A stretch of DNA of 54,897 nucleotides from Candidatus Hydrogenedentota bacterium (GTDB lineage: Bacteria > Hydrogenedentota > Hydrogenedentia > Hydrogenedentales > JAJRTN01). Location of the stretch: the NCBI GenBank assembly GCA_024278275.1, contig JAJRTN010000008.1, positions 1 to 54,897 of the forward strand, written 5' to 3'. Position 1 is the stretch's first letter, and each line of letters starts with the position of its first letter. Positions 8,203 to 16,641 of this stretch are shown piece after piece. The notes beneath the pieces were generated by a model. That model made no database searches and was not told the origin of the DNA. It was given only the letters and a program-made list of their open reading frames with translations. The translations under genes and the position numbers were made by a program.

Positions 8203-9981
8203 ATGACACGCAAGTTCACCAAGATGGCCGTTTCGCTCTCGCTGGTAATATGCTTCGCCGGCGCCAATGCTTCGGCCTGGGAAACCCAGGCCCGCCAGAA
8301 AATCGTTATAATGGCGATGCAACTGCTCCGCCCGGCTCACCCCACCTTTTTCCGACCCCTCGAAGGGGATCTCACCTATGAAAAGGACGTGATCCAGGGG
8401 GCGACGGATGGACTTTCGGCGTTGAAGGATCGTATTTCCTTCACCAGCGCCCCGGAACTCATGGAGGCGATTGACGCCCAGATCGAAGTGCTTCGCGACG
8501 TGCGGCCCTATGGTCCCACATCGTACTACGCCTACCGCATGGGCGTACTCGCGGCGCTTTCAGCCGACCTGGTTCTTCCCTACGGCGTCGTTTTCTCGGA
8601 ATCCGGGAAGAAGCTGCAATCTGCCATTAACCGCGATATCGAGGCGAATCTCCCGGATTTAATCTACACCGGCGGGGAGCGGGAGCTCGTTTTCATCATG
8701 GACGCCGTGAAGTATTTCGGGGCACGGCGCCGTTTCTACACCAGTGACCAGGCCATGATTGCCAGCGATTATGCGTCGGGCAAGGGTTACAAAGGCTATC
8801 TCGCCGACAGCGTGGCCCAGTATTTCACCCGGGCCGCGGAGTCGGTGGCCGATGTGTGGCACACGGTGCTGCAACTCAGCCAGAACCGGGGCCGTGCCGC
8901 CACGCCGAGAAACGTCAAGGCCTGGTATTTCGTCGATGAGATAGATTACCTGCTCAACAACAAGAATAACCTGTTCCTCGCCGACAAGGTGTATCGCAAT
9001 TTTGAGCAGGTCAGCGAAGACCTGCCGGACCCTTATGAAAAGCTCGGCGATCTCTACTACCAGTACGGTGGCGAGGAAGGCGTGGCCCGGGGGGTTCGCG
9101 AGTGGCGTGTCGCGCACAGCGTGGCCGGTCCCAGCCGCAACCGTATTGCAAAGAAACTTTCGCACCACTTCATGGAAGTGGGTGATCGGCTCATTGATGC
9201 CTCGAAGGTGCCCGGGGCCGACGACATGACACTGCCCAACGCCCTCAATGCGTTCAAACAGGCCCTCGACTATGACCGCCGCAGTGTGCGTGCCGAGGAG
9301 CGCATTCAACTGGCCAACCAACTCATTCAGGAGCGGAAAGCCCGCTTCGAGGACAACATGGCCCTCTTGGCCAAGGCACAGGAGACCATGGAAGAGGGCA
9401 ACCAGTCCAGGCGCGGCGGCGGTTACACCAACGCCATCATCGCCTACCAGAAGGCCATCTCCATCTTTGACTCCGTGAGCGATGAGTTCACCAAGATTTA
9501 TTCCGCCGCCCAGGACGGCCTCGCGGAGGCCGATGATGCCATCGAAGGCGTGGTTACCGAGGTGCTTGGCAAGGCGGACGGCGCCATCGCTGATGGCGAG
9601 GCCGCCGTGGATGCGCATCGCTTCGAGCAGGCGGTCAACCTCTACCAGTCGGTGCCCGCCATCCTGGGTTCCATTCCGAAGGGCGCCACCAAGGATTCCG
9701 ACGCCGACAAGGAAGAACTGAACAAGTTGGCCAAGCAGAAAATCGAGGAGGCCAAGATCGCCAAAACCCAATGGGAGAAGCGGTTGGCCGAGCAGGAAGC
9801 GGCGAACCAGGCGGGCAACGCGCCCGCGGCCCCCACGGCGCCCGCGGCCCCCGGCGCGGGACAAATGCCTGGAATGCCAGGCATGCCCGGGATGCCGGGA
9901 ATGCCCGGAATGCCAGGCATGCCCGGAATGGGCCAGTTCCCGGGCATGGGACAAATGCCCCAAGCCCCGGCGCCCCGCTAG
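8203..9981 (+). CDS. Secreted helical/TPR-like protein of unknown function with Met-Pro-Gly tail
   Basis: About 592 residues. A signal peptide ends NASA, placing Trp (WETQAR) at the mature N-terminus. Residues ~20-130 weakly recall the all-helical zinc-dependent phospholipase C fold (YAYRMGVLAALSADLVLPYG), but the expected histidines are not apparent. Residues ~260-500 look like TPR-type or coiled helices (for example NALNAFKQALDYDRR and YTNAIIAYQKAISIFD). The C-terminus is Ala/Pro-rich and then about seven MPG repeats. An upstream ATG at 8191 is possible; I prefer 8203 because GAGGAT precedes it by about 6 nt and the signal peptide follows. It is a single-gene unit ending in a strong terminator. 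I do not recognise the family. Confidence 0.7.
   Translation: MTRKFTKMAVSLSLVICFAGANASAWETQARQKIVIMAMQLLRPAHPTFFRPLEGDLTYEKDVIQGATDGLSALKDRISFTSAPELMEAIDAQIEVLRDVRPYGPTSYYAYRMGVLAALSADLVLPYGVVFSESGKKLQSAINRDIEANLPDLIYTGGERELVFIMDAVKYFGARRRFYTSDQAMIASDYASGKGYKGYLADSVAQYFTRAAESVADVWHTVLQLSQNRGRAATPRNVKAWYFVDEIDYLLNNKNNLFLADKVYRNFEQVSEDLPDPYEKLGDLYYQYGGEEGVARGVREWRVAHSVAGPSRNRIAKKLSHHFMEVGDRLIDASKVPGADDMTLPNALNAFKQALDYDRRSVRAEERIQLANQLIQERKARFEDNMALLAKAQETMEEGNQSRRGGGYTNAIIAYQKAISIFDSVSDEFTKIYSAAQDGLAEADDAIEGVVTEVLGKADGAIADGEAAVDAHRFEQAVNLYQSVPAILGSIPKGATKDSDADKEELNKLAKQKIEEAKIAKTQWEKRLAEQEAANQAGNAPAAPTAPAAPGAGQMPGMPGMPGMPGMPGMPGMPGMGQFPGMGQMPQAPAPR
9864..9926 (+). repeat. Tandem 9-nt repeats encoding Met-Pro-Gly
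   Basis: Seven in-frame copies of ATGCCNGGN encode consecutive MPG triplets, followed by looser copies (MGQFPGMGQMPQ). Such a tail is probably unstructured and extracytoplasmic. Copy number could vary by slippage. Confidence 0.85.
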
Positions 9982-10003
9982 CCGGGAACGTTTCAGACCA
10001 TGT

Positions 10004-10038
10004 GCGCCGCGGTGGATGGAGTCCATCGCGGCGCTTTT
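10004..10038 (+). terminator. Strong intrinsic terminator after the MPG-tail protein
   Basis: GCGCCGCG (10004-10011) pairs with CGCGGCGC (10027-10034), with additional inner pairing of TGGA and TCCA around TGGAG, followed at once by TTTT (10035-10038). It lies 23 bases after the stop codon and separates this gene from the convergent ABC ATPase gene. Confidence 0.85.
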
Positions 10039-10095
10039 CACAGGGGGATAAGGAAACACCACGGCGCGTAGGGGCGTGGTGCCGGCAAGAAGCGT

Positions 10096-11601
10096 TTACA
10101 CCGTGGCGGTGACGCCCCCGGTGGCCAAGGCCATGATACGTTCCTGCGTGGCCTCGTCCCGCGTAAGCTCACCCGCGAGGCGTCCCTCGTGCATCACCAG
10201 GATGCGGTCGCACATGCCCAGCACTTCGGGCAACTCACTGGATATCATGAGGACGGCCACGCCCTCGCGCACCAGGTTATTCATCAGGCGGTAGATTTCG
10301 ACCTTGGCGCCCACGTCGATTCCCCGTGTGGGTTCGTCGAACAGGAGTACCTTGCAGTCCGTGAAGAGCCATTTTGCCAGGACCACCTTCTGCTGGTTGC
10401 CGCCGCTGAGATTGCGCACGGCCTGTTCGATGCCGGGCGTCTTGATGTTCAGGCTCTCGACGAACTCCCCGGCCACGGCGCGTTCGCGACGGCGGCGAAC
10501 AAAGGGGCCCATGGTCAATGCGTCGAGATTCGCCAGGGTGGCGTTTTCCCGCACGCTCATATCCAACACCAACCCCTGGTTTTTCCGGTCCTCGGTCAGC
10601 AGGCCAATGCCATGCCGAATGGCGGCCTCGGGACTCTTGCAGATCAGTGTCTCGCCGTTGAGATGGACAACGCCGCCATCCACCGGATCAGCGCCGAAAA
10701 TGGCCCGTGCCACCTCGGTACGTCCCGCGCCGACAAGCCCGGTGAGTCCCACAATTTCGCCCTCATGGAGGGAAAAGGAGATGTTCTCAAACACGCCCCT
10801 GCGCGTAAGCCCCTCCAGCCGCATCCGCTCCCGGCCCTTCCGGAAACGTTCCTTTGGAAACTCTTCCTCCAACCGTCGGCCCACCATCATGTGGATGAGC
10901 CGTTCCCGGTTCGCGTCGCGCACGTTCTCCGTGCCCACGTACCGTCCGTCGCGCATCACCGTCACCCGGTCGCCCACCTCGGCGATCTCTTCGAGGCGGT
11001 GGGAAATATAGATCAAGCCGATCCCCTGTTTCTTGAGCGAAGTGATAAGGGCGAAGAGTGCCCGCAATTCGTGGTTGGTGAGCGTTGCCGACGGTTCATC
11101 CATCACGATGATCTTCGCGTTGACGGAGAGGGCCTTGGCAATCTCGACCATCTGCTGTTCCGCCACGCTCAGCCCGCTCACGGGACGCCGGACATCCATC
11201 TCCACGCCAATACGGCCCAGTATGGCCCGTGCGTCCGCGTAAAGTTTTCGCCAATCAATGAAAGGGGTCGGGCCGCGCCGCGGCTCCCGGCCCAGGAAAA
11301 TGTTCTCCGCCACGTTGAGGTTCGGACTCAGGTTGAACTCCTGGTAGATCATGCTGATCCCCAGTTGCTGCGCATGATAGGGGGATTGAGGGCTGCGGGG
11401 AACGCCCTCCAGAAGCAACGTCCCCTCGTCCATGGGTTGCGCGCCGGAAAGAATCTTCATCAGGGTTGATTTGCCGGCGCCGTTTTCGCCCACCAGGCAA
11501 TGCACTTCCCCCGCGCGAAGGTTAAGCTGCCCGTGATCCACCGCCAGCACGCCGGGAAAGCGCTTCACGATGTCACGCATTTCAAGAATGTATTCACCCA
11601 T
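10096..11601 (-). CDS. Sugar ABC transporter ATPase, RbsA/MglA type (duplicated ABC domains)
   Basis: 501 residues, the usual length for fused double ATPases of ribose/galactose/xylose importers. The first half has Walker A GENGAGKSTLMK, signature LSVAEQQMVEIA and Walker B IIVMDEPSATLT. The second half has a degenerate P-loop GLVGAGRTEVA, signature LSGGNQQKVVLA and Walker B VLLFDEPTRGID. It would energise uptake of a monosaccharide with a BPD_transp_2-type permease and a periplasmic binding protein, but neither is adjacent. AGGAGAAC lies 4 nt before the ATG. Specificity within the RbsA group cannot be read from sequence alone. Confidence 0.92.
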   Translation of the reverse strand: MGEYILEMRDIVKRFPGVLAVDHGQLNLRAGEVHCLVGENGAGKSTLMKILSGAQPMDEGTLLLEGVPRSPQSPYHAQQLGISMIYQEFNLSPNLNVAENIFLGREPRRGPTPFIDWRKLYADARAILGRIGVEMDVRRPVSGLSVAEQQMVEIAKALSVNAKIIVMDEPSATLTNHELRALFALITSLKKQGIGLIYISHRLEEIAEVGDRVTVMRDGRYVGTENVRDANRERLIHMMVGRRLEEEFPKERFRKGRERMRLEGLTRRGVFENISFSLHEGEIVGLTGLVGAGRTEVARAIFGADPVDGGVVHLNGETLICKSPEAAIRHGIGLLTEDRKNQGLVLDMSVRENATLANLDALTMGPFVRRRRERAVAGEFVESLNIKTPGIEQAVRNLSGGNQQKVVLAKWLFTDCKVLLFDEPTRGIDVGAKVEIYRLMNNLVREGVAVLMISSELPEVLGMCDRILVMHEGRLAGELTRDEATQERIMALATGGVTATV

Positions 11602-11750
11602 GGATGTTCTCCTGGTCTCAGAGCATCACTGTAGCCGGGAAGCGCCGCCCTTGGCAAGCCGATGGACAAACACGGCACCCTTCACGCCCACCCAAACCGT
11701 CATCCCCGCGAAGGTGGGATTGACGGCAGGGAACTGCCCGAAAAAAGAGC

Positions 11751-11796
11751 TTGACAAAACGCATACGCTCGTATATTTTAATGTATACGAGCGTAT
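11751..11796 (+). promoter_or_regulatory. Promoter and palindromic operator of the blaI-like gene
   Basis: TTGACA (11751-11756), a 17-base spacer and TATTTT (11774-11779) form the promoter. A perfect 13-bp inverted repeat, ATACGCTCGTATA (11763-11775) and TATACGAGCGTAT (11784-11796), with an 8-base spacer covers the -10 and start point. Repressors of the BlaI/MecI family bind such dyads as dimers and block their own promoter, so autoregulation is expected. Confidence 0.8.
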
Positions 11797-11816
11797 TTAA
11801 TAAAAGGAAACATGCC

Positions 11817-12266
11817 ATGAGCGACCGGTCAAAGAAAAAAAAGGGCCACGCGGAACCGGAGTCCGTGCCCTCGGCGGAACTGGAGGTGCTGGCCTGCCTG
11901 TGGCAGCGAGGCCGGGCCACGGCGCGGTCCATTCGCGAGGCCATGACGCCCTACCGTCCCATGAGCCACGGGGCCATGTGTACCCTGCTCAGGCGGCTGG
12001 AGGAAAAGGGCCTGGTGTGCCGCACGGAAGAAAAGGTGGGCAAAGCCTTCGTATACCGCGCCGCGGGCACGCCGGAGAAAACCTTCGGCGAACTGTTGCG
12101 CGAAATGCGGCGGCGCATCTTCGGTGGGAGCGGGGTAACCCTGGTGGCGTCCCTCTTCGAGTCGGCCCCGCCGAACGCGGAAGAGCTGGAAGAACTCGAG
12201 CAGTTGCTGAGCAACCTACGCCGACAGCGTAGCAAAAGGGGCGAGAACGATGGAAGCGACGGTTAG
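11817..12266 (+). CDS. BlaI/MecI/CopY-family transcriptional repressor
   Basis: 149 residues with a winged-helix domain at residues ~18-95 (ELEVLACLWQRGRATARSI and MSHGAMCTLLRRLEEKGLV) and a dimerisation tail. Family members hold a promoter shut until a membrane M56 protease (BlaR1) causes their cleavage. The ATG at 11817 has AAAGGAAA 6 nt upstream; earlier in-frame starts lie inside the operator. The gene overlaps the following M56 gene by 17 nt, so the two are translationally coupled, as in bla/mec-type systems. Targets other than its own operon are unknown. Confidence 0.92.
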   Translation: MSDRSKKKKGHAEPESVPSAELEVLACLWQRGRATARSIREAMTPYRPMSHGAMCTLLRRLEEKGLVCRTEEKVGKAFVYRAAGTPEKTFGELLREMRRRIFGGSGVTLVASLFESAPPNAEELEELEQLLSNLRRQRSKRGENDGSDG

Positions 12267-15200
12267 TTATCTCAACACCGCCGCCGAATCCTGGTGGCCT
12301 CACGTGTTTCACGGCGCCTGGCAGGCGGCCCTGGTGGCCCTGACGGCCTTGGTGGTGGTCGGGTTGTTCCGCCGCCGTCTCCCGGCCACCCTGTGCTACG
12401 GGCTGCTTTTCCTGGCGGTGATGAAGTTCGTGGTCCCCCCCATGGCCGCATTGCCGACGGGTGCGTTCAGTTGGGGCCCCGCCGCCACATCGGAGACACC
12501 GGGCGAGGCCACGCTGCTCGCGCCGGTGACCGGAGGTTTCACGGGGGCGTATGAACCTGTTCCGGCGCCACCGGTGGCGCACCCGGTCCCGGCAAGACCG
12601 CGTGTTCCCGCACCCATGGCCGCGTCATCGGCATCCGCCACCATCACATCCGCATCGGCCGTGCCGGAACCCGCCGTGGCCAAGACGCCGCTGCGTCCCA
12701 CCTGGCTGGGGCTGCTGTTCGCCCTCCATCTCGCGGGGATGGCCGCCATGGCCCTGTGGATCGCGGGATCCACCCTGGGGCTTTACCGGCAAGTACGCCG
12801 CGTCCGGGCCGTCCGGAGCGGGGCGGCCCACGAGGCGTTGCAGACCCTCCGCGCGCAATTGGGCATCAAGCGGGAGATTCGCCTGCTCATCGGCGAGGAC
12901 GACCGACCACCCATCGCGTTCGGCCTGTTTCGTCCGGCCGTGTTGCTGCCCGCGGCCTTGGCCGATCAACTCGACACGCCGGAAGCGCGGGCCATCCTGG
13001 CGCACGAGCTGGCCCATCACCGCCGCCGCGATCCGTGGGCCATCGCGCTGGAGAACCTGGCGCTCCTGGTGTGGTGGTTTCATCCGGTGCTCTGGCGGCT
13101 CATTCACCGTTCGCGCCGAACGCGCGAAGAATGCTGCGACGACGTGGTGCTGAGCCTGGGCGTGAGCGACGGCGCCACCTATTGCGAAGGCCTGCTACGC
13201 ACGGCGGTGGCCGTCTCGGGACCGAAGCGCTTCGCCATGCCCCTGGGCCACGCGAACGCCCTGCACCCCCTCGGGCCGAGGATGAAGCGTATCATGGACA
13301 CCACCTTGCACCGCCGTCCGAAGCTCTCCCTGGCGGGCCTGCTGACCGTGGTGGTCCTGGGACTCGTGGTGTTGCCGGGGCTGCGCGTGGCCGATGCCCG
13401 CTCGGGTTCCGGGAGCGCGGCAACGGAAGCCCTTCCCGCCGCCCAACCGGCCAAGCCGCCAGTGTTTCGGCCCCTCGCCACGGCGGGCAAGGTCATCTTC
13501 AGCGGAGCGTACCAGCATTTCAGCCGGGGCGGCGCGTACCCTGATCCCGGCGACGTGGAGATCCGCGAGGACGAGGACGGCACCCTCACCGTTACCGGTT
13601 TGTTTCGTGACACGGGCTACCAGGCCAAGTCCGGGCCGGGGTTAAGCACCGGCGAATACGCGACCGGCCAGTTGTTTCTCGACGGCACGGCCAAGTACAG
13701 CATCCATCTGCAAATGGAGGACGGCACGGCCTTTCTCACCCGGCGCGGCATTCGAGAGGATGTCGATGACAAGCCACTCTCCGTGCCCAAAGGCGCCGTC
13801 TTTGATCCCAACACGCGGCCCGACCCTTATCTCGTCGCGCAGATCATGATGCGGCGGTTGAACCTGAAAGAGGGCGAGGAGAAAACGCTCCAGGTTTACG
13901 ATTGGGACAACGCGGGCGAAGGCATGGCGGTCTACGAGATCGCCTATCGCCACCAGGGCCGGGAAACCGTCACCGTCCCGGCGGGCACCTTCGCGGCGAA
14001 CCATATCGTGCTCGAACAACGCACTTCGGCGAACACGTGGTTCAAGAAACGGGCGGGCCACCTCACCGATTTCTGGGTGCTCGACAATGGCGTGATCGTG
14101 CGCATTCTGCGCCACCGCGAGCCCTACGAGCTGCGGTTGTCGCGTTGCAGCATTCCCACGCTGGAAACGGCTACGCCTCCCGTGTCGGAGGCCGTGCCGG
14201 ATACGCCCATCACCCCCGTGGACTTTCCCAAGGCATCGCCCACCTGCACGGTGGACTTCACCGCCGAGGAAGACCGCAAGGGCATGGTCAAATGGACCGA
14301 CATGCCCGTCATGGTGGAAGAAGGCGACATCCTCTACATTCAGGCCTCGGGGAGCATGGGCTTTTTCGCGGGTTCGCCGGACAACGTGATGGGCGGCCCG
14401 AACGGACAGGGTATGCACCCCCTCTACCAGAAGTACTTCCTCTTCTCCGACCGGGCGTTCATGGCCCTAGTGGGACTCATCGGGCTCGACCCCATCGTCT
14501 CCGACGACGAGCGCACCGGGATGTATGGACCGGGGTTTATCGGCGCGGGCATCAAGGCGACCAAACGTACGCCCGGCGCGGCCCGGCTCCGGTTGGGCGT
14601 GAATGATTCGACCGGCAGGAACCCCGGTTCCTACCAGGTCCGCATCTGGCTGGTGCGCAACGGGGCCGTGTTGTCACGAGACGAAGCGGCGGCGGCTCGG
14701 CCGCGCAAACCGGACCCCGATGCCCCGGCCCTCGAAATCCTGGAAGCCCGCTATGGCCGGGGCACGCGCTGGACGGATGCCACCGCAGCGCTGAAACGGC
14801 GGGCCGCCGACGGAAGGCTGGTCCTAAACGTGACGGACACATTGGGCCAAAATCCCTGGCCCAACGTAAACGACTCGCTCCATGTGCGTTACCGCGTGCA
14901 AGGCGTCGAGCAAACCATCATCGTCCAGGAAGGGGAGACCCTGCGGATTGGGGCGGGGGAGAAATCCGCGCCCACCGTGTACGTCGATGTGTCGAAGCCC
15001 TTGCACGCCCTGCCCTTCACGGAGGACTTCAACGACGGCAACTTCACCGCCAACCCTGCTTGGAAGGAATACAACCTGGGAAGCCACTTGGGCACCGTCG
15101 AGGTAGTGGACGGCACGCTGCGCATCGTTCGAAGAAGTGACGTCGTCCGACGGGTGAACGGGAGTGACGGCGGTACGGGCATCACCCTGGAAGCCGATCT

Positions 15201-16641
15201 GCCCGTTACCGATGCCACGGAAGTCGTATTCGATGGCAAGGTCGTCTTTCGCGACATCCCGGGCGGCTCGGGCCTGAGCGGCAGAAACCATCCCGTAAGC
15301 GTCCAGGTCATCGTGGATGACGTTGAAGGAAAAGAGGTCATCGTCCGCTACGGCCTGAACTATGGCAACGCCGTAAGGCGAGTGGACACGACAGCATACA
15401 AACAGGCCGGCCTCGCGGTTCTCCAAAACGAGTGGACCCGGAACGTGCGGTTCAGGATCCGCGCTCTCTGTCCGAAGGCCGTGAGGGTCACCAACCTGGG
15501 CATCCTCGCCTATGGCTGGGACTACGAAGGTTATGTGGATAATCTGCGCATCATCGACACGCCCGCTTCCCTGGAGATCCTCGCTGCCCGCTACGGCGCG
15601 GGAGGCAAGTGGGTCGATGTGACGAAAGAGTTGCGGCAATGCGTGAGGAATGGTGCATTGACCGTGAGCGTATCCAACGATCTCGCGGGGGATCCCGTCG
15701 CCAACGTGGAAAAACAACTGGAGGTACGCTACCGCTTCGCTGGAGAAACGGGAGAAATCAGCGCCAGAGAAGGCGAGATGCTTCGGATTCCGGCGGATGC
15801 CGGGAAGAGCGCGGCGCCGCAAGCGGCGCCCGCGAAAGCGGCGGAATACCACCCCCTGCCCACAGCGGGCAAGGTGATCTTCAACGGCCAGTACAAACAC
15901 TTCAGCCGGGGGCGCGCGTATCCCGATCCCGGCGACATAGAGGTCCGCGAGAGCGAGGACGGCACGCTCACCGTGTCGGGCTCGTTTCGTGGCGGGGGCA
16001 ATCAGGCCAAGTCCGGACCCGGACTAAGCATCGGCGAATACGTGAGCGGCCAGCTTCTGCGGGACGGCACGACCAAGTATGAAATGCGCTTGCGAATGCG
16101 GGATGGCAAGGTTCTTCTCACCCGCCGTGGCGTGCGGGAAGATGTTGACGATAAGGCGCTTCCCGTGCCCGAGGGCGCGGTCTTCGATCCCAACTCCCGG
16201 CCCGACCCCTATCTCGTTGCGCAGATCATGATGCGGCGGTTGAACCTGAAAGAGGGCGAGGAGAAAACGCTCCAGGTTTACGATTGGGACAACACGGGCG
16301 AAGGCATGGCGGCCTACAAAATCGTCTATCGCCACATGGGCAAGGAAACAGTGACCGTCCCGGCGGGCACTTTCGAGGCTAACCACATCGTGCTCGAACA
16401 GCGTACCTCGGCGAACACGTGGTTCAAGAAACGCGCCGGGCACCTGACCGATTTCTGGGCGCTCGACAACAGCGTGATCGTCCGCATCCTGCGCCACCGC
16501 GAGCCCTACGAGCTGCGGTTGTTGCGTTGCAGCATTCCCACGCTGGAAACGGTTGAACCTCCCGTGTCGGAGGCCGTGCCGGATACGCCCGTCACCGCAT
16601 GGCGGGTGGCCCAAGATTGCTCGCGAGTACGTTCGCGATGA
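12250..16641 (+). CDS. BlaR1-like M56 membrane protease with giant duplicated multi-domain sensor
   Basis: 1463 residues. The N-terminal ~380 residues are an M56 peptidase: membrane helices, zinc site HELAH (H252-H256) followed by EECCDD, and a last helix near 357-376. Instead of the penicillin-binding sensor of BlaR1, the outer part carries (approximate residues): a DUF3108-like domain (405-654), a PA-IL/LecA-like lectin domain with GLIG and LGVNDST (657-805), a DUF3395-like domain (826-903), a concanavalin-like domain starting EDFNDGNF (917-1103), a second DUF3395-like domain (1107-1183) and a second, nearly identical DUF3108-like domain (1199-1448). It probably senses an extracellular ligand, perhaps a glycan, and signals to the BlaI partner. 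The last 14 residues differ from the equivalent point of copy 1 and read into repeat DNA, so the 3' end may be truncated. Confidence 0.85.
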   Translation: MEATVSYLNTAAESWWPHVFHGAWQAALVALTALVVVGLFRRRLPATLCYGLLFLAVMKFVVPPMAALPTGAFSWGPAATSETPGEATLLAPVTGGFTGAYEPVPAPPVAHPVPARPRVPAPMAASSASATITSASAVPEPAVAKTPLRPTWLGLLFALHLAGMAAMALWIAGSTLGLYRQVRRVRAVRSGAAHEALQTLRAQLGIKREIRLLIGEDDRPPIAFGLFRPAVLLPAALADQLDTPEARAILAHELAHHRRRDPWAIALENLALLVWWFHPVLWRLIHRSRRTREECCDDVVLSLGVSDGATYCEGLLRTAVAVSGPKRFAMPLGHANALHPLGPRMKRIMDTTLHRRPKLSLAGLLTVVVLGLVVLPGLRVADARSGSGSAATEALPAAQPAKPPVFRPLATAGKVIFSGAYQHFSRGGAYPDPGDVEIREDEDGTLTVTGLFRDTGYQAKSGPGLSTGEYATGQLFLDGTAKYSIHLQMEDGTAFLTRRGIREDVDDKPLSVPKGAVFDPNTRPDPYLVAQIMMRRLNLKEGEEKTLQVYDWDNAGEGMAVYEIAYRHQGRETVTVPAGTFAANHIVLEQRTSANTWFKKRAGHLTDFWVLDNGVIVRILRHREPYELRLSRCSIPTLETATPPVSEAVPDTPITPVDFPKASPTCTVDFTAEEDRKGMVKWTDMPVMVEEGDILYIQASGSMGFFAGSPDNVMGGPNGQGMHPLYQKYFLFSDRAFMALVGLIGLDPIVSDDERTGMYGPGFIGAGIKATKRTPGAARLRLGVNDSTGRNPGSYQVRIWLVRNGAVLSRDEAAAARPRKPDPDAPALEILEARYGRGTRWTDATAALKRRAADGRLVLNVTDTLGQNPWPNVNDSLHVRYRVQGVEQTIIVQEGETLRIGAGEKSAPTVYVDVSKPLHALPFTEDFNDGNFTANPAWKEYNLGSHLGTVEVVDGTLRIVRRSDVVRRVNGSDGGTGITLEADLPVTDATEVVFDGKVVFRDIPGGSGLSGRNHPVSVQVIVDDVEGKEVIVRYGLNYGNAVRRVDTTAYKQAGLAVLQNEWTRNVRFRIRALCPKAVRVTNLGILAYGWDYEGYVDNLRIIDTPASLEILAARYGAGGKWVDVTKELRQCVRNGALTVSVSNDLAGDPVANVEKQLEVRYRFAGETGEISAREGEMLRIPADAGKSAAPQAAPAKAAEYHPLPTAGKVIFNGQYKHFSRGRAYPDPGDIEVRESEDGTLTVSGSFRGGGNQAKSGPGLSIGEYVSGQLLRDGTTKYEMRLRMRDGKVLLTRRGVREDVDDKALPVPEGAVFDPNSRPDPYLVAQIMMRRLNLKEGEEKTLQVYDWDNTGEGMAAYKIVYRHMGKETVTVPAGTFEANHIVLEQRTSANTWFKKRAGHLTDFWALDNSVIVRILRHREPYELRLLRCSIPTLETVEPPVSEAVPDTPVTAWRVAQDCSRVRSR
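13465..14215 (+). repeat. Internal duplication, copy 1 (DUF3108-like domain)
   Basis: This ~750-nt segment of the M56 gene recurs at 15847-16597 in the same frame, offset by exactly 2382 nt. Long runs are identical or almost so, for example 13834-13911 against 16216-16293. That is too similar for an ancient protein repeat and points to recent duplication or gene conversion. Confidence 0.85.
15847..16597 (+). repeat. Internal duplication, copy 2 (DUF3108-like domain)
   Basis: Second copy of the segment at 13465-14215. Similarity stops abruptly after 16597, where copy 1 continues into the lectin-like domain and copy 2 enters non-coding repeat sequence. Confidence 0.85.

Noticed and set aside
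8659-10062. Minus-strand frame of 467 codons
   Set aside because: Antisense to the MPG-tail protein, which has a signal peptide, ribosome-binding site and terminator.
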